Shown here piece after piece: positions 1 to 5,601 of a stretch of DNA of 10,010 nucleotides (position 1 is its first letter; each line of letters starts with the position of its first letter). A program made the position numbers and the translations under genes. The stretch is from an uncultured Bacteroides sp. (GTDB lineage: Bacteria; Bacteroidota; Bacteroidia; Bacteroidales; Bacteroidaceae), in contig CABROZ010000087.1 in assembly GCA_902472795.1 (NCBI GenBank), positions 1 to 10,010 on the forward strand, in the 5' to 3' direction. The notes under the pieces are model-generated. The model did not search any database. It saw nothing but the letters and a program-made list of their open reading frames with translations, and had not been told where the DNA came from.

Positions 1-37
1 GAATGCAAGTGTGGCTCGCGGGGGGTGCAGGTGGGGT

Positions 38-82
38 AAAAAACGAGGAGGGTGTGTTTCCTGATATTTCTACACCCTCCTC
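38..82 (-). terminator. Intrinsic terminator of the arg operon
   Basis: On the minus strand, 26 bases after the argD stop, GAGGAGGGTGT (82-72) pairs perfectly with ACACCCTCCTC (55-45) as an 11-bp GC-rich stem with a 16-nt loop. One G follows, then a run of six T (43-38). This is a standard rho-independent terminator and marks the 3' end of the arginine transcript. Read on the plus strand, the hairpin has no T-run after it, so it is directional. Confidence 0.88.
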
Positions 83-108
83 TGTATGCTGTTATGTGCC
101 GACTCCCA

Positions 109-1233
109 TTATCCCAGCACCTTGTTGAACCGTTCCAGGAAGAGGTTGGCCTCGTCCATCGACAGGCACAGGGGCGGCAGCAGACGCAGGACGTTGGTGC
201 CGCTGACGCCGGTGAATACGTGCTGTTCCTTCAGCAGACGCAGGCGCAGGTCCTTGATGGGAGCGTCGAACTCCAGACCGATCATCAGGCCACGGCCGCG
301 CACTTCCTTGATTTGCGGCAGCTTCTTCAGTTCGTCCAGCAGATACGAGCCTACGCGGGCGGCGTTGTCGATGAGGTTCTCCTGCTCCATGACGTCGAGC
401 ACGGCCAGTGCGGCTGCACAAGCCAGGTGGTTGCCGCCGAAGGTAGTGCCCAGCTGTCCGTAAACAGGGGTGAACATGGGGCTGATGAGTACACCCGCCA
501 TGGGGAAACCGTTGCCGATGCCCTTGGCCACGGTGATGAGGTCGGGGCGGATGCCCTGATGCTGGTGGGCGAAGAACTTGCCGCTACGTCCGTAACCGCT
601 CTGGATTTCGTCGAGGATGAGCACGGTGTTGTTGCGCGTGCAGGCCTCGCGTACGGCGTGCATAAACTCGTCGGTGGGCTGCTGGATGCCTCCCACGCCC
701 TGAATGCCTTCGATGATGACGGCGCAGACATCGCCCTTGTCAATCTCGGCCACCATCGTGGCGGTATCATTCAGAGGCACGTAGGTGACGTGTCCGCAGT
801 CGTTGATCGGAGCGATGATTTTCGGATTGTTCGTCACCTCCACGGCCAGCGATGTACGTCCGTGGAAAGCCTTGCAGCAGGAGATGACGCGCGTGCGTCC
901 GTTGTAGAACGAGGCCAGCTTCAGGGCATTCTCGTTGGCCTCGGCGCCGCTGTTGATGAGGAACAGCGAGTAGTCGTCGTAGCCGCTGGCCTTGCCCAGT
1001 CGTTCGGCCACCTGCTGCTGCAGCTTGTTGATGACGGAGTTGGAGTAGAATCCCAGGGTAGCTACCTGGTGGCTGATCATCTCCACATAGTGCGGATGCG
1101 CATGCCCGATGGAGATGACGGCATGGCCGCCATACAGGTCGAGATACTCCGTACCGTTCTCGTCCCACACGTGGCAGCCTTTTCCTTTGACGATGTTGAT
1201 GTCAAAGAGGGGATATACGTCGAAAAGTTTCAT
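109..1233 (-). CDS. argD: N-acetylornithine / N-succinylornithine aminotransferase (ArgD)
   Basis: A 374-residue class-III PLP aminotransferase that makes N-acylornithine from N-acylglutamate semialdehyde with glutamate as amino donor, the fourth step of arginine synthesis in the cytoplasm. Visible family features are the phosphate-binding loop NSGAEAN (94-100), FHGRT (123-127), the cofactor-binding DEIQSG (208-213, Asp208) and the Schiff-base lysine in VAKGIGNGFPMAG (Lys237). The length fits ArgD, which is shorter than ornithine or GABA aminotransferases. It is the last gene of the arg operon, 58 bases after the four-helix-bundle gene and followed by a strong terminator. Bacteroides is known to run this pathway on N-succinyl intermediates, so the substrate is probably N-succinylornithine; this is inferred from taxonomy, not from a residue I can point to. 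The start MKLFDVYP gives the expected N-terminus. The 32-bp repeat lies only seven bases upstream of the ATG. Confidence 0.95.
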   Translation of the reverse strand: MKLFDVYPLFDINIVKGKGCHVWDENGTEYLDLYGGHAVISIGHAHPHYVEMISHQVATLGFYSNSVINKLQQQVAERLGKASGYDDYSLFLINSGAEANENALKLASFYNGRTRVISCCKAFHGRTSLAVEVTNNPKIIAPINDCGHVTYVPLNDTATMVAEIDKGDVCAVIIEGIQGVGGIQQPTDEFMHAVREACTRNNTVLILDEIQSGYGRSGKFFAHQHQGIRPDLITVAKGIGNGFPMAGVLISPMFTPVYGQLGTTFGGNHLACAAALAVLDVMEQENLIDNAARVGSYLLDELKKLPQIKEVRGRGLMIGLEFDAPIKDLRLRLLKEQHVFTGVSGTNVLRLLPPLCLSMDEANLFLERFNKVLG

Positions 1234-1239
1234 GTTTAA

Positions 1240-1271
1240 AATGAAGAATTAAGAATGAAGAATGAAGAATT
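1240..1271 (+). repeat. Left 32-bp inverted repeat of the four-helix-bundle cassette
   Basis: A heptanucleotide-type repeat (AATGAAG period) that matches the reverse complement of 1669-1700 at 30 of 32 positions. The mismatches are at repeat positions 11 and 17. Similarity stops on both sides. It lies between the end of the four-helix-bundle gene and the argD start. Confidence 0.85.
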
Positions 1272-1307
1272 TTCCCGGTGTGTTCCTGAGTTTATTCTTC
1301 ATTCTTC
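1257..1307 (-). repeat. Hairpin at the 3' end of the four-helix-bundle gene
   Basis: Bases 1257-1270 and 1294-1307 are perfectly complementary over 14 bp with a 23-base loop. In the minus-strand transcript one arm includes the last codons (ending GAAGAAT) and the first base of the TAA stop, and the other arm lies within the left 32-bp repeat. The stem is A/U-rich and no T-run follows, so it does not look like an efficient terminator. It could affect mRNA stability or argD translation. Confidence 0.55.
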
Positions 1308-1699
1308 TTCAGGTTATTTTTTACCGTTCGGATGGAGGAAACAAGCAGGGCGATGAGTTCGCCACAGTCGTTTTCCATGCTTTCGAACGAATAGTCGTTT
1401 ATGTAATCTGAATCGTGAAGCAAGTTGAGCCAGTAATCGGTCTCATTTGCTTCTTTCAGCGCTACGCTCAGTTTATTAATGAAGTCGGCTTGGCTTTGGG
1501 CAAACTCTGATTCACGAATCAGTGCGCCGATGGCCGTACCCGAACGAAGAACTTGTTTGCTCAGCACGAACTCTTGTACCTCTTCTCTCAAGTACCTGTT
1601 CATGCCAATCACCCGCAATGCAAACGCATAACTCTTGGCATGTAGCAGCGAATCCTTCCTATTGCGTGAATTCTTCATTCTTCGTTCTTCATTCTTCAT
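1292..1699 (-). CDS. Four-helix-bundle protein, S23/IVP-like (23S rRNA intervening-sequence protein family)
   Basis: A 135-residue protein with the hallmarks of the small S23-type four-helix-bundle family. These are KSYAFALRV (22-30), a FVLSKQVLRSGTAIGALIRESEFAQS stretch (44-69), the ALKEANETDYWLNLL stretch (80-94) and a final amphipathic helix. Relatives are encoded inside 23S rRNA intervening sequences in Leptospira and others, and the fold is shared with Avd of diversity-generating retroelements. Bacteroidetes carry many free-standing copies of unknown function. The longest open frame begins at 1858 inside argC, but homology starts only after the repeat. I chose the ATG at 1699, whose first base is the last base of the argC TAA stop (TAATG). 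The in-frame ATG at 1678, behind a purine-rich stretch, is a serious alternative (128 residues). The start lies in the 1669-1700 repeat and the stop at the edge of another repeat arm. Base composition looks more A/T-rich than the flanking arg genes, which suggests later acquisition. Confidence 0.85.
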   Translation of the reverse strand: MKNEERRMKNSRNRKDSLLHAKSYAFALRVIGMNRYLREEVQEFVLSKQVLRSGTAIGALIRESEFAQSQADFINKLSVALKEANETDYWLNLLHDSDYINDYSFESMENDCGELIALLVSSIRTVKNNLKKNEE

Positions 1700-1700
1700 T
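1669..1700 (-). repeat. Right 32-bp inverted repeat, carrying the start of the four-helix-bundle gene
   Basis: Partner of 1240-1271 in inverted orientation, 30 of 32 identical. On the minus strand it is built from heptanucleotides of the form AATGAAG and begins within the argC stop codon. It encodes the first residues (MKNEERRMKN) of the four-helix-bundle protein. Confidence 0.85.
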
Positions 1701-2667
1701 AAAATGCACTCGGCTTCAGCCTCAGTCCCACCGTCTCTTCGAGGTTGAACATCAGGTTCATGTTGTGAACGGCCTGGCCGCTGGCACCCTTCAGCAGGTT
1801 GTCGATGCACGAGATGATGAGCAGTTTGTCGCCGTGCTTCTCCAAGTGGATGAGGCACTTGTTGGTGTTCACCACCTGCTTCAGGTCGATGTTCTTGTCC
1901 ACGATGTGCGTGAAGGAGTCTTTGGCGTAGTATTCCTCGTACATGCGGCGGATTTCTTCCAAGGCAACCTTGGTTTTCACCACGCAGGTGGCGAAGATGC
2001 CGCGCGGGAAGTCGCCGCGGTAGGGGATGAAGTCGATTTCCGAGTCGAAGCTGTTCTGAAGCTGGCGCAGCGACTGCTTGATTTCGGGCACGTGCTGGTG
2101 TTCGAAAGCCTTATAGACGCTGATGTTGTTGTTCCGCCAGCTGAAGTGACTCGTGGCACCCGGCTTCACGCCCGCTCCGGTGCTGCCAGTGATGGCGTTC
2201 ACCATGATGTCGTCGTTCAGCATCAGGTTCTTGGCCAGCGGCAGCAGAGCCAGCTGGATGCAGGTGGCAAAGCAGCCCGGATTGGCTACATGCTTGGCCG
2301 TGCACGTGGCGCGACGGTTCAGTTCGGGCAGACCGTAGATGAAGTCGTGGTCATCGCTCTTCAGACGGTAGTCCATCGAGAGGTCGATAATTTTCAAGTC
2401 CTCGGGGACGTTGTGGCTTTCCATGAACTTGCGTGTGTCGCCGTGGGCGGTGCAGAAGAAGAGCACGTCAATCTCGTCCAGCGGCAACTGGTCGGTAAAG
2501 GTCAGGTCGGTCTCGCCGTACAGACCTTCGTGTACGTCGGTTATTTTGTTTCCGGCGTTGCTCGCACTGTTGATGAAGACGATTTCCGCCTCCGGGTGGT
2601 TCAGCAGCAGACGGATCAGTTCGCCTGCCGTGTAGCCGGCCCCGCCGATAATTCCTACTTTAATCAT
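1699..2667 (-). CDS. argC: N-acetyl- (or N-succinyl-) gamma-glutamyl-phosphate reductase (ArgC)
   Basis: A 322-residue NADPH-dependent reductase converting N-acylglutamyl phosphate to the semialdehyde, the third step of arginine synthesis. The N-terminal Rossmann loop GIIGGAGYTAGELIRLL (5-21) is characteristic of ArgC. The catalytic cysteine is in NPGCFATC (Cys132), GSTGAG follows at 161-166, and the histidine-containing EHQHVPEI lies at 189-196. Length is typical of the shorter ArgC class. It starts 15 bases after pspC, and its TAA overlaps by one base the ATG of the four-helix-bundle gene. The protein ends KPSAF, directly before the repeat array, so insertion of the repeat unit may have defined or trimmed the C-terminus. 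Substrate is probably the succinylated form, by analogy with Bacteroides. No internal damage is seen. Confidence 0.95.
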   Translation of the reverse strand: MIKVGIIGGAGYTAGELIRLLLNHPEAEIVFINSASNAGNKITDVHEGLYGETDLTFTDQLPLDEIDVLFFCTAHGDTRKFMESHNVPEDLKIIDLSMDYRLKSDDHDFIYGLPELNRRATCTAKHVANPGCFATCIQLALLPLAKNLMLNDDIMVNAITGSTGAGVKPGATSHFSWRNNNISVYKAFEHQHVPEIKQSLRQLQNSFDSEIDFIPYRGDFPRGIFATCVVKTKVALEEIRRMYEEYYAKDSFTHIVDKNIDLKQVVNTNKCLIHLEKHGDKLLIISCIDNLLKGASGQAVHNMNLMFNLEETVGLRLKPSAF

Positions 2668-2682
2668 AAATAATCTGTGTTT

Positions 2683-2895
2683 TTACTGTCTAAAATAACG
2701 GTTTTCCTCTTCGGGCACAATCAGTACCATCAGGAAATAAATGATGACGCCGGAAAAGGCGCTGAATATCGTAGCCAACGTATAGACGATGCGTACCAGT
2801 GAAACGTCAAGGCCGAAGAACTCGGCCAGACCGGCGCACACGCCTGCGATCATGCGGCCGTTGCGTGGGCGTCGTAGTTTTTTGTCCGTGCTCAT
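2683..2895 (-). CDS. PspC-domain small membrane protein
   Basis: A 70-residue protein that is almost entirely one PspC domain. The basic N-terminus and RNGRMIAGVCAGLAEFFGLD (11-30) are the family signature. One hydrophobic segment, roughly 33-60, ends in VPEEE. In enterobacteria PspC is an inner-membrane sensor of the phage-shock response; short stand-alone PspC proteins are common in Bacteroidetes, often without a known role. It sits inside the arg operon, seven bases after the argG stop and 15 before argC, so it is almost certainly co-transcribed and probably translationally coupled. It has no obvious biochemical link to arginine synthesis. I do not see a phage-shock partner (pspA or pspB) in the window. 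Confidence 0.88.
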   Translation of the reverse strand: MSTDKKLRRPRNGRMIAGVCAGLAEFFGLDVSLVRIVYTLATIFSAFSGVIIYFLMVLIVPEEENRYFRQ

Positions 2896-2902
2896 ACGCT
2901 TG

Positions 2903-4117
2903 TCAGATGTTGTTCAACTCGTCCTTGTGCGTAGCATAGTAAGCGCGCAGCGGAGTCGACGAAACCTTGATGAAGCCCTTGGCATCCTCGGCCGTCCATC
3001 CCTTCTGCATTTCGCCATATTCGCCGAACTTGTTCTTCACCAGGTCGTCCTTGCTCTCTACGCCTACAGTGTGGAAGCCCAGCGGACGGAGTTCGAGGAT
3101 GGCGGTACCGTTCACGTTGCGTTGGCTTTCGGTCAGCATGGCTTCGATGTCGCGCATTACGGGTTCCAGATATTGGCTTTCGTGCAGGAACATGCCATAC
3201 CAGTTGGCTACCTGGTCCTTCCAGTACTGTTGCCACTTGCTCAGGGTGTATTTCTCCAGGAAGCGGTGTGCGCCGATAATCAGCATGGGGGCAGCAGCTT
3301 CGAAACCTACACGGCCCTTGATGCCGATAATGGTGTCGCCCACGTGCATGTCGCGGCCGATGCCATAAGCAGCTCCGATTTCTTCTACTTTCTGAATAGC
3401 TTTGATGGGGTCGTCGAAGCGTTCGTCGTTCACGGCTTTCAGTTCGCCCTTCTCGAAGGTGAGGCGCAGTTGCTCGGTGCCCTCTTTGGTGCAGTGCTTC
3501 AGGTAAGCGCTCTCCGGCAATCCCTGAGCAGAGTCGAGTATTTCACCGCCGCAAATGCTGGTTCCCCAGATGCCGACGTTGTACGAGTATTTCAGTTTGG
3601 CAAAGTCGGCGGCAAAGCCATGCTTGTTCAGGTAGTCAATCTCTTCCTGGCGGCTCAGAGCCATGTCGCGGGTCAGGGTGATGATTTCCACACCCGGTGC
3701 CATGACAAGGAAAGTCATGTCGAAACGTACCTGGTCGTTGCCGGCTCCGGTCGAACCGTGGGCGATGGCATCAGCACCGATTTCGTTGGCATAGCGAGCA
3801 ATGGCCAATGCCTGGAAGATACGCTCCGAGCTGACGGAGATGGGGTAGGTGCCGTTACGCAGCACGTTGCCGTAAACCATGTATTTCAGACTCTTTTCGT
3901 AGTATTCGCGGGTGACGTCCAGTGTCACGTATTTCACGGCGCCCAGTTTGTAGGCGTTCTCCTCGTTGGTTTTCAGCTGCTCGGCACTGAATCCGCCGGT
4001 GTTGGCGCAGGCAGCATATACTTCGTATCCTTTTTCCTTGGCCAGATACATCACGGTGAACGAAGTGTCCAGCCCGCCGCTGAATGCGACAACTACTTTT
4101 TTCTTCTTTGCTTCCAT
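2903..4117 (-). CDS. argG: Argininosuccinate synthase (ArgG)
   Basis: A 404-residue ATP pyrophosphatase-type ligase that joins citrulline and aspartate to give argininosuccinate with ATP cleaved to AMP and PPi. The N-terminal nucleotide loop AFSGGLDTS (11-19) is the diagnostic motif. SSERIFQALAIARYA (96-110) and HGSTGAGNDQVRFD (120-133), which corresponds to the citrulline/aspartate-binding region, follow. Many bacterial ArgG proteins have HGCTGKGNDQVRFE here, so this is a sequence variant I associate with Bacteroidetes, with the key Asn-Asp-Gln and Arg retained. C-terminal synthetase features include the RGRDMHVGD-like segment IGRDMHVGD and NGTAILELRP. The preceding 167-base gap contains an inverted repeat pair, and pspC follows after only seven bases. 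Confidence 0.96.
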   Translation of the reverse strand: MEAKKKKVVVAFSGGLDTSFTVMYLAKEKGYEVYAACANTGGFSAEQLKTNEENAYKLGAVKYVTLDVTREYYEKSLKYMVYGNVLRNGTYPISVSSERIFQALAIARYANEIGADAIAHGSTGAGNDQVRFDMTFLVMAPGVEIITLTRDMALSRQEEIDYLNKHGFAADFAKLKYSYNVGIWGTSICGGEILDSAQGLPESAYLKHCTKEGTEQLRLTFEKGELKAVNDERFDDPIKAIQKVEEIGAAYGIGRDMHVGDTIIGIKGRVGFEAAAPMLIIGAHRFLEKYTLSKWQQYWKDQVANWYGMFLHESQYLEPVMRDIEAMLTESQRNVNGTAILELRPLGFHTVGVESKDDLVKNKFGEYGEMQKGWTAEDAKGFIKVSSTPLRAYYATHKDELNNI

Positions 4118-4127
4118 AACTATTGTA

Positions 4128-4153
4128 TTAAGAATGAAGAATTAAGAATGAAG
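4128..4153 (+). repeat. Left arm of inverted repeat pair upstream of argG
   Basis: Heptanucleotide-type repeat (AAGAATG units) that matches the reverse complement of 4253-4278 at 23 of 26 positions. The array runs on to 4157. The arm begins 11 bases upstream of the argG start codon. Confidence 0.75.
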
Positions 4154-4252
4154 AATGGCTTTGTCGCTCTTCTTTCCCTTTTCTTCATCGCTGTTTTTGC
4201 TTTATTTGTTGTTTCTTTGTCGAATGAATCCTGCGTCCTGAATCTGAAAATG
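4154..4252. other. 99-base spacer between inverted repeats
   Basis: Low-complexity, pyrimidine-rich on the plus strand. No S23-like protein or other recognisable gene is present. A plus-strand frame from the ATG at 4148 to the TAG at 4319-4321 would give 57 residues with a hydrophobic stretch (about residues 5-24), but it opposes the operon, runs through both repeats and has no visible ribosome-binding site, so I do not call it a gene. Confidence 0.4.
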
Positions 4253-4278
4253 CTTCATTCTTCATTTTTCATTCTTTA
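4253..4278 (-). repeat. Right arm of inverted repeat pair downstream of the GNAT gene
   Basis: Reverse-complement partner of 4128-4153, 23 of 26 identical. The A/T-rich repeat runs on to 4281, four bases from the stop codon of the GNAT gene. Confidence 0.75.
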
Positions 4279-4284
4279 TTTATG

Positions 4285-4842
4285 TCAGATTCTGTCTTCT
4301 TCGTGCAGCGCGGGGTCGTAGAGCATGGCGGTGCAGATGCAGAACTTGCGGTTCTTAGCCACCAGTATGTCGTGATTGATACATCCCTCGCAACCTTTCC
4401 AGAAGGCTTCATCGTCGGTCAGTTCGTTGAAGGTGACGGGCACGTAACCCAGCTCGGTGTTCATCTTCATAACGGCGGCGCCGCTGGTCAGACTGAATAT
4501 CTTGGCCCAGGGCCATCGGAGGCGTGCCAGCTGGAAGGAGGCCTGCTTGATGCGTTTGGCCAGTCCCAGTCCGCGGTACTTGGGGTGTACAATCAGACCG
4601 GAGGTAGCTACATACTGCTTGTTTCCCCAACTTTCGATGTAGGTGAAGCCGGCAAAGTCGTCGCCACACAGGGCAATGATGGCTTTTCCTTCCTTCATCT
4701 TGGTTGCTACATATTCGTGTGTGCGTTCGGCGATGCCGGTGCCGCGTACTTTAGCTGCTTCGCGTATGGTATCCAAAATCTTGTCGACGTAGACTTCGTG
4801 TGAAGCGTCGGCCACCATGACTTCAATTTGTTTCGAATCCAT
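4285..4842 (-). CDS. GNAT-family acyltransferase, candidate N-acylglutamate synthase
   Basis: A 185-residue GNAT protein. A beta strand ATSGLIVHP is followed by the acyl-CoA pyrophosphate loop RGLGLA (90-95), matching the Q/R-x-x-G-x-G/A motif, then the helix KRIKQASFQLA. The later part, TSGAAVMKMNTELGYVPV (120-137), is the usual C-terminal GNAT helix and strand. It ends in a tail with four cysteines (Cys151, Cys154, Cys168, Cys170). It sits in the arg operon between argR and argG, where no classical argA or argJ is seen, so it most likely acylates glutamate as the first step. I recall that the homologue in the B. thetaiotaomicron arg cluster was proposed from fitness data to be an N-succinylglutamate synthase; I cannot verify this here. 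The GNAT fold is certain; the substrate is inference from context. Start MDSKQIEVMV, 16 bases after a stop that closes the upstream frame. Confidence 0.82.
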   Translation of the reverse strand: MDSKQIEVMVADASHEVYVDKILDTIREAAKVRGTGIAERTHEYVATKMKEGKAIIALCGDDFAGFTYIESWGNKQYVATSGLIVHPKYRGLGLAKRIKQASFQLARLRWPWAKIFSLTSGAAVMKMNTELGYVPVTFNELTDDEAFWKGCEGCINHDILVAKNRKFCICTAMLYDPALHEEDRI

Positions 4843-4996
4843 TTCTCTCTTGATCAGTTTATTTCTTTTGTTCTTTTATATCGTTTACTTCTGTGTGTGT
4901 CGGCATCGGCCCTTGGCGTTTTTCGTTGGCGGGTGTGGCCCGTTGGGGACGCTCGTTGACGAATGCTTCTTTTCGGGGGTGCTTGCCGGCGTTCTT
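4843..4996 (-). other. Gap between argR and the GNAT gene, open in the argR frame
   Basis: The 154-base gap has no TAnnTTTG box on the minus strand and no good terminator hairpin, so the GNAT gene is probably on the argR transcript. In frame with argR, the sequence stays open for 45 codons after the argR TAA (4996 down to 4862) and then stops with TAA at 4861-4859. The would-be tail is very polar, rich in Lys, Pro, Asn and Glu. Confidence 0.5.
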
Positions 4997-5470
4997 TTAT
5001 TGGATGTTCGGTATGATGCTGGACAGGAACTGGCGTACTTCCTCGTGCGAGGTGTGTTCGTGCAGCACAAGCATGATGGTGTCGTCGCCTGCTATGGTGC
5101 CCAGTATGCCTTCGTACTCGCGGTTGTCAATGTCGTAAGCCATGCTGCTGGCATAGCCCGGGCGGGTGCGGATGACGGCAATGTTGGCCGAGAACTGAAG
5201 CGATACGAATCCGCTGTACATCAGCATTTCGCTGGGACTCTGATCGTTGTTGCGCTTGTACATGATGTCGTTGGGCAACACGTACACGTACCGTCCGTTG
5301 ATGTTGGCAGCTTTGGCTACTTTCAGTTGCTTCAGGTCGCGCGAGAGGGTTGCCTGCGTCAGTTCGAATCCTTCTTCTCCCAAGGCTTGCAACAGCTCGT
5401 CCTGCGAACCGACTTCCTTGCTCGAAATAATCATCTTGATAGCATCTAACCGATTGGCTTTTTTCTTCAT
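4997..5470 (-). CDS. argR: Arginine repressor/activator (ArgR)
   Basis: A 157-residue regulator of the ArgR/AhrC family. The N-terminal winged helix-turn-helix shows GSQDELLQALGEEGFELTQ (21-39) followed by the recognition helix ATLSRDLKQL (40-49). The C-terminal hexamerisation and arginine-binding domain shows RTRPGYASSMAYDID (101-115) and GTIAGDDTIM (124-133), where the paired aspartates bind arginine in known homologues. Length is normal for the family. It is the first gene of the arg operon and probably controls it. In the upstream DNA, a palindrome like the E. coli ARG box lies between the -7 element and the start codon, which would allow autoregulation. The start MKKKANRLDAI is the only one giving a complete winged helix. 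The frame remains open beyond the stop codon. Confidence 0.96.
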   Translation of the reverse strand: MKKKANRLDAIKMIISSKEVGSQDELLQALGEEGFELTQATLSRDLKQLKVAKAANINGRYVYVLPNDIMYKRNNDQSPSEMLMYSGFVSLQFSANIAVIRTRPGYASSMAYDIDNREYEGILGTIAGDDTIMLVLHEHTSHEEVRQFLSSIIPNIQ

Positions 5471-5475
5471 CTTTC

Positions 5476-5489
5476 TGTATAATTATTCT
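5476..5489 (-). promoter_or_regulatory. ARG-box-like operator in the argR leader
   Basis: The plus-strand sequence TGTATAATTATTCT matches the core of the E. coli ARG-box consensus (TGAATAATTATTCA) at 12 of 14 positions and contains the perfect 8-bp palindrome ATAATTAT. It lies 6-19 bases upstream of the argR ATG and just downstream of the -7 element, so bound ArgR could block transcription. The motif is A/T-rich and could be coincidental. Confidence 0.45.
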
Positions 5490-5498
5490 TTCAACGCT

Positions 5499-5534
5499 GC
5501 AAAAGTAGGGATTATTTTGGAAAGAATATGCAAA
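5499..5534 (-). promoter_or_regulatory. Promoter of argR and the arg operon
   Basis: On the minus strand TACTTTTGC (5507-5499) is a perfect Bacteroides -7 box (TAnnTTTG). A TTTG at 5534-5531 could be the -33 element, though the spacing of 23 bases is longer than the usual 19-21. The inferred transcription start is near 5494, about 24 bases before the ATG. Confidence 0.6.
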
Positions 5535-5600
5535 AACAATGATTTTTTATTCTGTTTTTGCCGAAAAGAGGATTATTTATGCAAAAACGATGCTTCTTTA
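5527..5600. repeat. GCAAAAAC repeats upstream of argR
   Basis: A 23-bp direct repeat, 20 of 23 identical, occurs at 5527-5549 and 5578-5600, offset by 51 bases. Its core GCAAAAAC is at 5530-5537 and 5581-5588. An inverted copy, GTTTTTGC, lies between them at 5554-5561 and can pair with the first copy as an 8-bp stem with a 16-base loop. The cluster fills the gap between the DUF5715 stop and the argR promoter and could be an operator array. Confidence 0.5.
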
Positions 5601-5601
5601 T

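Noticed and set aside
52..1239. Long plus-strand open frame opposite argD (395 codons)
   Set aside because: It is the antisense shadow of argD in a GC-rich codon context. It has no recognisable domain and no ribosome-binding site.
1292..1699. Avd component of a diversity-generating retroelement
   Set aside because: The fold is related, but there is no reverse transcriptase, template repeat or variable repeat in the window.
1700..1858. N-terminal extension of the four-helix-bundle frame into argC
   Set aside because: These 53 codons lie wholly inside argC in another frame and look like shadow translation. Family similarity begins only after the repeat-encoded start.
2789..4321. Long plus-strand open frame opposite argG (510 codons)
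   Set aside because: Antisense shadow of argG running on through the repeat unit. The composition follows the complementary coding strand and no homology is seen.
4148..4321. Plus-strand 57-residue hydrophobic peptide in the repeat unit upstream of argG
   Set aside because: It spans both repeat arms, overlaps the end of the GNAT gene on the other strand, and has no promoter or Shine-Dalgarno site. The hydrophobicity follows from the pyrimidine-rich sequence.
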